A stretch of DNA of 9,386 nucleotides from Neptuniibacter sp. (GTDB lineage Bacteria; Pseudomonadota; Gammaproteobacteria; Pseudomonadales; Balneatricaceae), in NCBI GenBank assembly GCA_024686055.1, contig JAIBDV010000087.1, positions 1-9,386 on the forward strand. Direction: 5' to 3'. The notes under the pieces are model-generated. The model was not told the origin of the DNA and did no database searches. It saw only the letters and a program-made list of their open reading frames with translations. Each line of letters opens with the position of its first letter. The first letter of the stretch is position 1. Shown here piece by piece: positions 6,711 to 9,386 of the stretch. The translations under genes were made by a program, and so were the position numbers.

Positions 6711-6786
6711 TGGGGAACCTCTGAACACGTTTTGCACGCCCGGCTGTAGATGGGTGGCATATCAGAGCGTGTTCAGAGGTTCTTTA
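6711..6786 (+). repeat. Long inverted repeat / leader hairpin upstream of the SulP gene
   Basis: GAACCTCTGAACACG (6715-6729) and its exact complement CGTGTTCAGAGGTTC (6768-6782) form a perfect 15-bp stem. In RNA three G-U pairs and one U-A pair can extend it outward to 6711/6786, and it may extend a few pairs inward; the 38-nt interior could hold a small stem (6737-6741 with 6752-6756). A U-rich run (TTTATTTT) follows the right arm. It lies just downstream of the likely transcript start and 64 nt before the ATG. It may be an attenuator, a stabilising leader structure, a protein-binding site, or the remains of a tiny inverted-repeat element. I do not recognise it as a known riboswitch. Confidence 0.6.
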
Positions 6787-6839
6787 TTTTCTGGTCGAGA
6801 CCCGGCTGCATTTACTGTCGGGTCCATAATCGACACATT

Positions 6840-6846
6840 GAGGAAG
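6840..6846 (+). promoter_or_regulatory. Ribosome-binding site that sets the SulP start
   Basis: GAGGAAG, with AGGA ending 5 nt before the ATG at 6850. The frame is open further upstream to a GTG at 6754, but that codon sits in the hairpin interior without a ribosome-binding site. Confidence 0.75.
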
Positions 6847-6849
6847 TTG

Positions 6850-8403
6850 ATGTTTCAGCTGCTTATTTCCCGTACTCAAAGTATGAAAGCGGATCTGCTG
6901 TCTGGCCTTACTGTCGCCCTGGCGCTGGTACCGGAAGCCGTTGCGTTTGCATTTGTCGCTGGCGTTGAACCGCTGGTAGGTCTCTATGCCGCCTTTATGG
7001 TTGGCCTGATTACAGCTGCCATTGGTGGTCGTCCGGGGATGATCTCCGGCGCAACCGGTGCTCTGGCGGTGGTGATGGTCTCGCTGGTGGCCCAGCACGG
7101 GGTGGAGTATCTGTTTGCCACCGTGGTGCTGATGGGCGTATTCCAGATTGCAGCCGGGGTGTTCCGGATGGGTAAATTTATCCGTATGGTGCCGTACCCT
7201 GTGATGCTGGGCTTTGTTAATGGCCTGGCGATTGTGATTGGTCTGGCGCAGTTCAAGCAGTTCCAGTTCTCCGATGAGAATGGTGAGCTGCAGTGGTTAC
7301 AGGGTTCTGATATGGGCATGATGGTGGGCCTGATCGTGCTGACCATGGCGATTATCCACTACCTGCCCAGGCTGACCAAAGCGGTGCCTTCTACGCTGGT
7401 GGCGATCCTCAGTGTCACTCTGCTGGTGATCGGGCTGGATCTGGATGCCCGCACGGTGCAGGACGTACTGCGTGATATGACCGGTGACCCAATGGCAACC
7501 ATTGCCGGTGGTCTGCCGCAGTTCCATATCCCGATGGTTGATCTGAGCCTGGACACGCTGAAAATCATTGTGCCGTATGCACTGATTCTGGCCGCGATTG
7601 GCCTGATCGAATCCCTGCTGACCCTGACCCTGATCGACGAAATTACCGAGACCCGTGGTCGCAGTAATAAAGAGTGTGTGGGCCAGGGTGTTGCTAACGT
7701 GGCGACAGGCTTCTTTGGCGGCATGGGTGGCTGTGCGATGATTGGTCAGAGCATGATCAACATCAACTCCGGTGGTTTTGGCCGTGCGTCGGGCATCTCG
7801 GCCGCGCTGTTCCTGCTTGCGTTTATCCTGTTTGGTTCCAGCCTGATTGAGATTATCCCGGTGGCGGCGCTGGTCGGCGTAATGTTCATTGTGGTAATCG
7901 GCACCTTTGAATGGGCGAGCCTGCGTTTGTGGGGCAAGATTCCAAAATCTGACCTGCTGGTGGTGGTTGCCGTGACCGGTGTAACCGTGTGGCAGGATCT
8001 GGCGATTGCCGTGGTGGTGGGGGTGATTATCTCCGCGCTGGTGTTTGCCTGGAAACATGCCAAGCAGATGGTTGTGGAAGAGATGGAAGACGAAGGCGTC
8101 AAAATCTATCTGCCTAACGGGCCGCTGTTTTTCAGCTCGGTGCAGAACTTTCGCGATCACTTTACTCCGTCTAAAGACCCGGATGTGGTGATCATCGATT
8201 TCGCTAACTGTCGTGTGATGGACCACTCCGGTCTGGAGGCGATTGATGGCCTGGCTGAGCGTTACCTCAAAGCGGGTAAAGAACTGCACATTCGTCACCT
8301 GAGCCAGGAATGTCGTGACCTGCTGGATAAAGCCGGTGATCTGGTGGAAGTGAACCGGATGGAAGACCCGAACTATAAAGTGGCCGATGACCGGCTTGGC
8401 TAG
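6850..8403 (+). CDS. SulP (SLC26) family inorganic anion transporter with C-terminal STAS domain
   Basis: A 517-residue inner-membrane transporter. Residues 13-400 are mostly hydrophobic helices of the SulP fold, opening with LLSGLTVALALVPEAVAFAF (about 16-35) and the GGRPGMISGATGA loop (59-71), where the family's anion site lies. The block ESLLTLTLIDEITETRGRSN (254-273), then GQGVANVATGFFGGMGGCAMIG, is a family signature. From about 417 a cytoplasmic STAS domain follows, with VVIIDFANCRVMDHSGLEAI (446-465). Members carry sulfate, bicarbonate (BicA) or dicarboxylates (E. coli DauA); substrate cannot be decided here, and there are no sulfate-assimilation or carbonic-anhydrase genes next to it. 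The start at 6850 has a good ribosome-binding site and gives a normal N-terminus; the GTG at 6754 would add 32 unusual residues. It appears to be transcribed alone from its own promoter and ends at the terminator at 8433. Confidence 0.9.
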   Translation: MFQLLISRTQSMKADLLSGLTVALALVPEAVAFAFVAGVEPLVGLYAAFMVGLITAAIGGRPGMISGATGALAVVMVSLVAQHGVEYLFATVVLMGVFQIAAGVFRMGKFIRMVPYPVMLGFVNGLAIVIGLAQFKQFQFSDENGELQWLQGSDMGMMVGLIVLTMAIIHYLPRLTKAVPSTLVAILSVTLLVIGLDLDARTVQDVLRDMTGDPMATIAGGLPQFHIPMVDLSLDTLKIIVPYALILAAIGLIESLLTLTLIDEITETRGRSNKECVGQGVANVATGFFGGMGGCAMIGQSMININSGGFGRASGISAALFLLAFILFGSSLIEIIPVAALVGVMFIVVIGTFEWASLRLWGKIPKSDLLVVVAVTGVTVWQDLAIAVVVGVIISALVFAWKHAKQMVVEEMEDEGVKIYLPNGPLFFSSVQNFRDHFTPSKDPDVVIIDFANCRVMDHSGLEAIDGLAERYLKAGKELHIRHLSQECRDLLDKAGDLVEVNRMEDPNYKVADDRLG

Positions 8404-8432
8404 TACAGGCAGGCTGTAACACGCGGACAAAG

Positions 8433-8465
8433 AACCGGCGACCGGAAACGGTCGCCGGTTTTTTT
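8433..8465 (+). terminator. Strong intrinsic terminator of the SulP gene, shared with the convergent gene
   Basis: AACCGGCGACCG and CGGTCGCCGGTT form a perfect 12-bp stem with a GAAA tetraloop, followed by seven T (8459-8465). It lies 29 bp after the SulP stop. The minus-strand gene ends inside its T-run (stop codon 8466-8464), so the same hairpin can serve it, though the T-tract on that side (TTCTTTG) is weaker. Confidence 0.93.
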
Positions 8466-9386
8466 ACGTCAGCATTTTATCTACTTCTTCACCGACAATG
8501 CGCATGGCATTCTCGACTCCCTCGCCGGCGGTTATGGCGAAGTTGATACGGATAAAATTACGGTATTTGTCACTGGCACTGAACAGATTGCCAGGGGCGA
8601 TGCTGACCCCCCGTGCCTGGCAGTGATCGTTCAGTTCGTTAGCATCAATACGCTCATCCAGCTCGACCCAGAGTACAAAACCGCCCTGTGGTTTACTGGC
8701 ACGGGTGCCTTCAGGCAGGTAGCGGGCGACCCATTCCAGCATCCGGTCGCGGTTCTGTTTGTACTGAGCGCGAACTTTACGCAGGTGGCGTTCATAGCCG
8801 CCCTGGGCGATAAACTCCGCCACCGCCAGCTGTGGCATGGTGGTACTGGACATGCTGGTGATGTATTTCATGTGCATGATTTTTTGCAGATAGCGGCCCG
8901 GTGCCACCCAGCCCACGCGTAACCCAGGTGCCATGGTTTTGGAGGCAGATGAACACAGAATCACCCGGCCTTCGGTATCCCATGATTTGATCGTCCGGGG
9001 CCGAGGGTAGCTATAGGACAGATCACCGTAGATGTCGTCTTCAATAATTGGAATATCGTATTGGGTGGCCAGCGCCAGCATCCGCTGTTTATGGCTGTCG
9101 GGCATAGTGTGGCCCACCGGATTGTTGAAGGTGGGGGTGGTCAGAATCGCTTTGACCGGCCACTGCTCCAGCGCCAGCTCCAGCGCTTCCATACTCATCC
9201 CGGTTTCCGGGTGGCAGGGGATCTCCAGTGCTTTCAGGCCGCTGGCTTCAATCGCCTGCAGGGAGCCAAAAAAACCCGGCGATTCCATCACAATGATTTC
9301 CCCTGGCTGGGCGATGGTGCGCAGGCTGATCGACAGTGCCTCCTGGCAGCCGGTGGTAATAATGATCTCGTCCGGGGACAGCTGGC
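8464..9386 (-). CDS. MocR-type (GntR/aminotransferase) transcription regulator or class I/II aminotransferase, N-terminus outside window
   Basis: The reverse strand is open from the right edge to TAA at 8466-8464; 307 residues are visible and there is no start in the window (an internal ATG at 9291 lies well inside the fold). It is the PLP aminotransferase fold I domain: TTGCQEAL near the edge, TPTFNNPVGHTMP (substrate/cofactor loop), IIEDDIYGDL with the PLP-nitrogen Asp and the Tyr, SSASKTMAPGLRVGWVAPG with the PLP lysine (codon at 8938-8940), and the C-terminal FIRINF Arg that binds substrate carboxylate. Phrases such as ESPGFFGSLQAIEASGLKALEIP and PQGGFVLWVEL, and ending directly after the domain, are typical of MocR/YdcR regulators, which carry an N-terminal GntR winged helix; that part would lie beyond the edge and is not seen. 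If it is absent, this would be a plain aminotransferase. Its target or ligand is unknown. Confidence 0.85.
   Translation of the reverse strand, partial: QLSPDEIIITTGCQEALSISLRTIAQPGEIIVMESPGFFGSLQAIEASGLKALEIPCHPETGMSMEALELALEQWPVKAILTTPTFNNPVGHTMPDSHKQRMLALATQYDIPIIEDDIYGDLSYSYPRPRTIKSWDTEGRVILCSSASKTMAPGLRVGWVAPGRYLQKIMHMKYITSMSSTTMPQLAVAEFIAQGGYERHLRKVRAQYKQNRDRMLEWVARYLPEGTRASKPQGGFVLWVELDERIDANELNDHCQARGVSIAPGNLFSASDKYRNFIRINFAITAGEGVENAMRIVGEEVDKMLT

Noticed and set aside
6750..6968. Possible leader peptide frame overlapping the SulP start
   Set aside because: It has no ribosome-binding site, begins inside the hairpin interior and runs into the SulP coding region in another frame.
7297..8430. 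A 377-codon open frame antisense to the SulP gene
   Set aside because: Its translation is rich in His, Gln and Arg with no recognisable domain, and the plus strand holds a full SulP-STAS protein. It is a codon-bias shadow.

Overview
This is an ordinary-looking chromosomal stretch of a gammaproteobacterium. The moderate-to-high GC content, the Pseudomonas/Oceanospirillum-like DinB, the bifunctional OlsF-type acyltransferase and the MocR regulator suggest a marine Oceanospirillales or Pseudomonadales relative; this is inferred from protein character, not from a search. I see no mobile element, CRISPR array, tRNA or rRNA.

Layout. (1) Positions 1-1452, minus strand: the first 484 residues of a PlsC + GNAT fusion that matches OlsF, the bifunctional ornithine-lipid synthase; it runs off the left edge. 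(2) 1453-1619: a compact divergent regulatory region. It holds four 7-bp direct repeats at an exact 11-bp period that look like PHO-box half-sites pointing at olsF, a suitably spaced -10, two inverted repeats, and a possible promoter for the rightward gene. (3) 1620-1934, plus strand: a small ABM-fold protein with the Asn/Trp/His spacing of IsdG-type heme-degrading monooxygenases. (4) 2064-5390, plus: a soluble multi-sensor (PAS-like, GAF, three PAS) GGDEF-EAL protein for c-di-GMP turnover. (5) 5435-5450: a LexA (SOS) box, followed by dinB (DNA polymerase IV), 5551-6606. (6) 6690-6849: an extended -10 promoter and a leader with a 15-bp perfect inverted repeat, then a SulP-family anion transporter with a C-terminal STAS domain, 6850-8403. 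(7) 8433-8465: a strong intrinsic terminator shared with (8), a MocR-type aminotransferase-domain regulator on the minus strand, cut by the right edge.

The genes do not form one operon or pathway. They are mostly single-gene units, each with its own control signals. The most informative points are regulatory: ornithine lipids are a classic response to phosphate starvation and the olsF upstream region carries a PHO-box-like array; dinB has a LexA box that overlaps the most upstream ATG and so argues for a later start; the sulP leader contains an unexplained long hairpin. I found no convincing undescribed multi-gene system.
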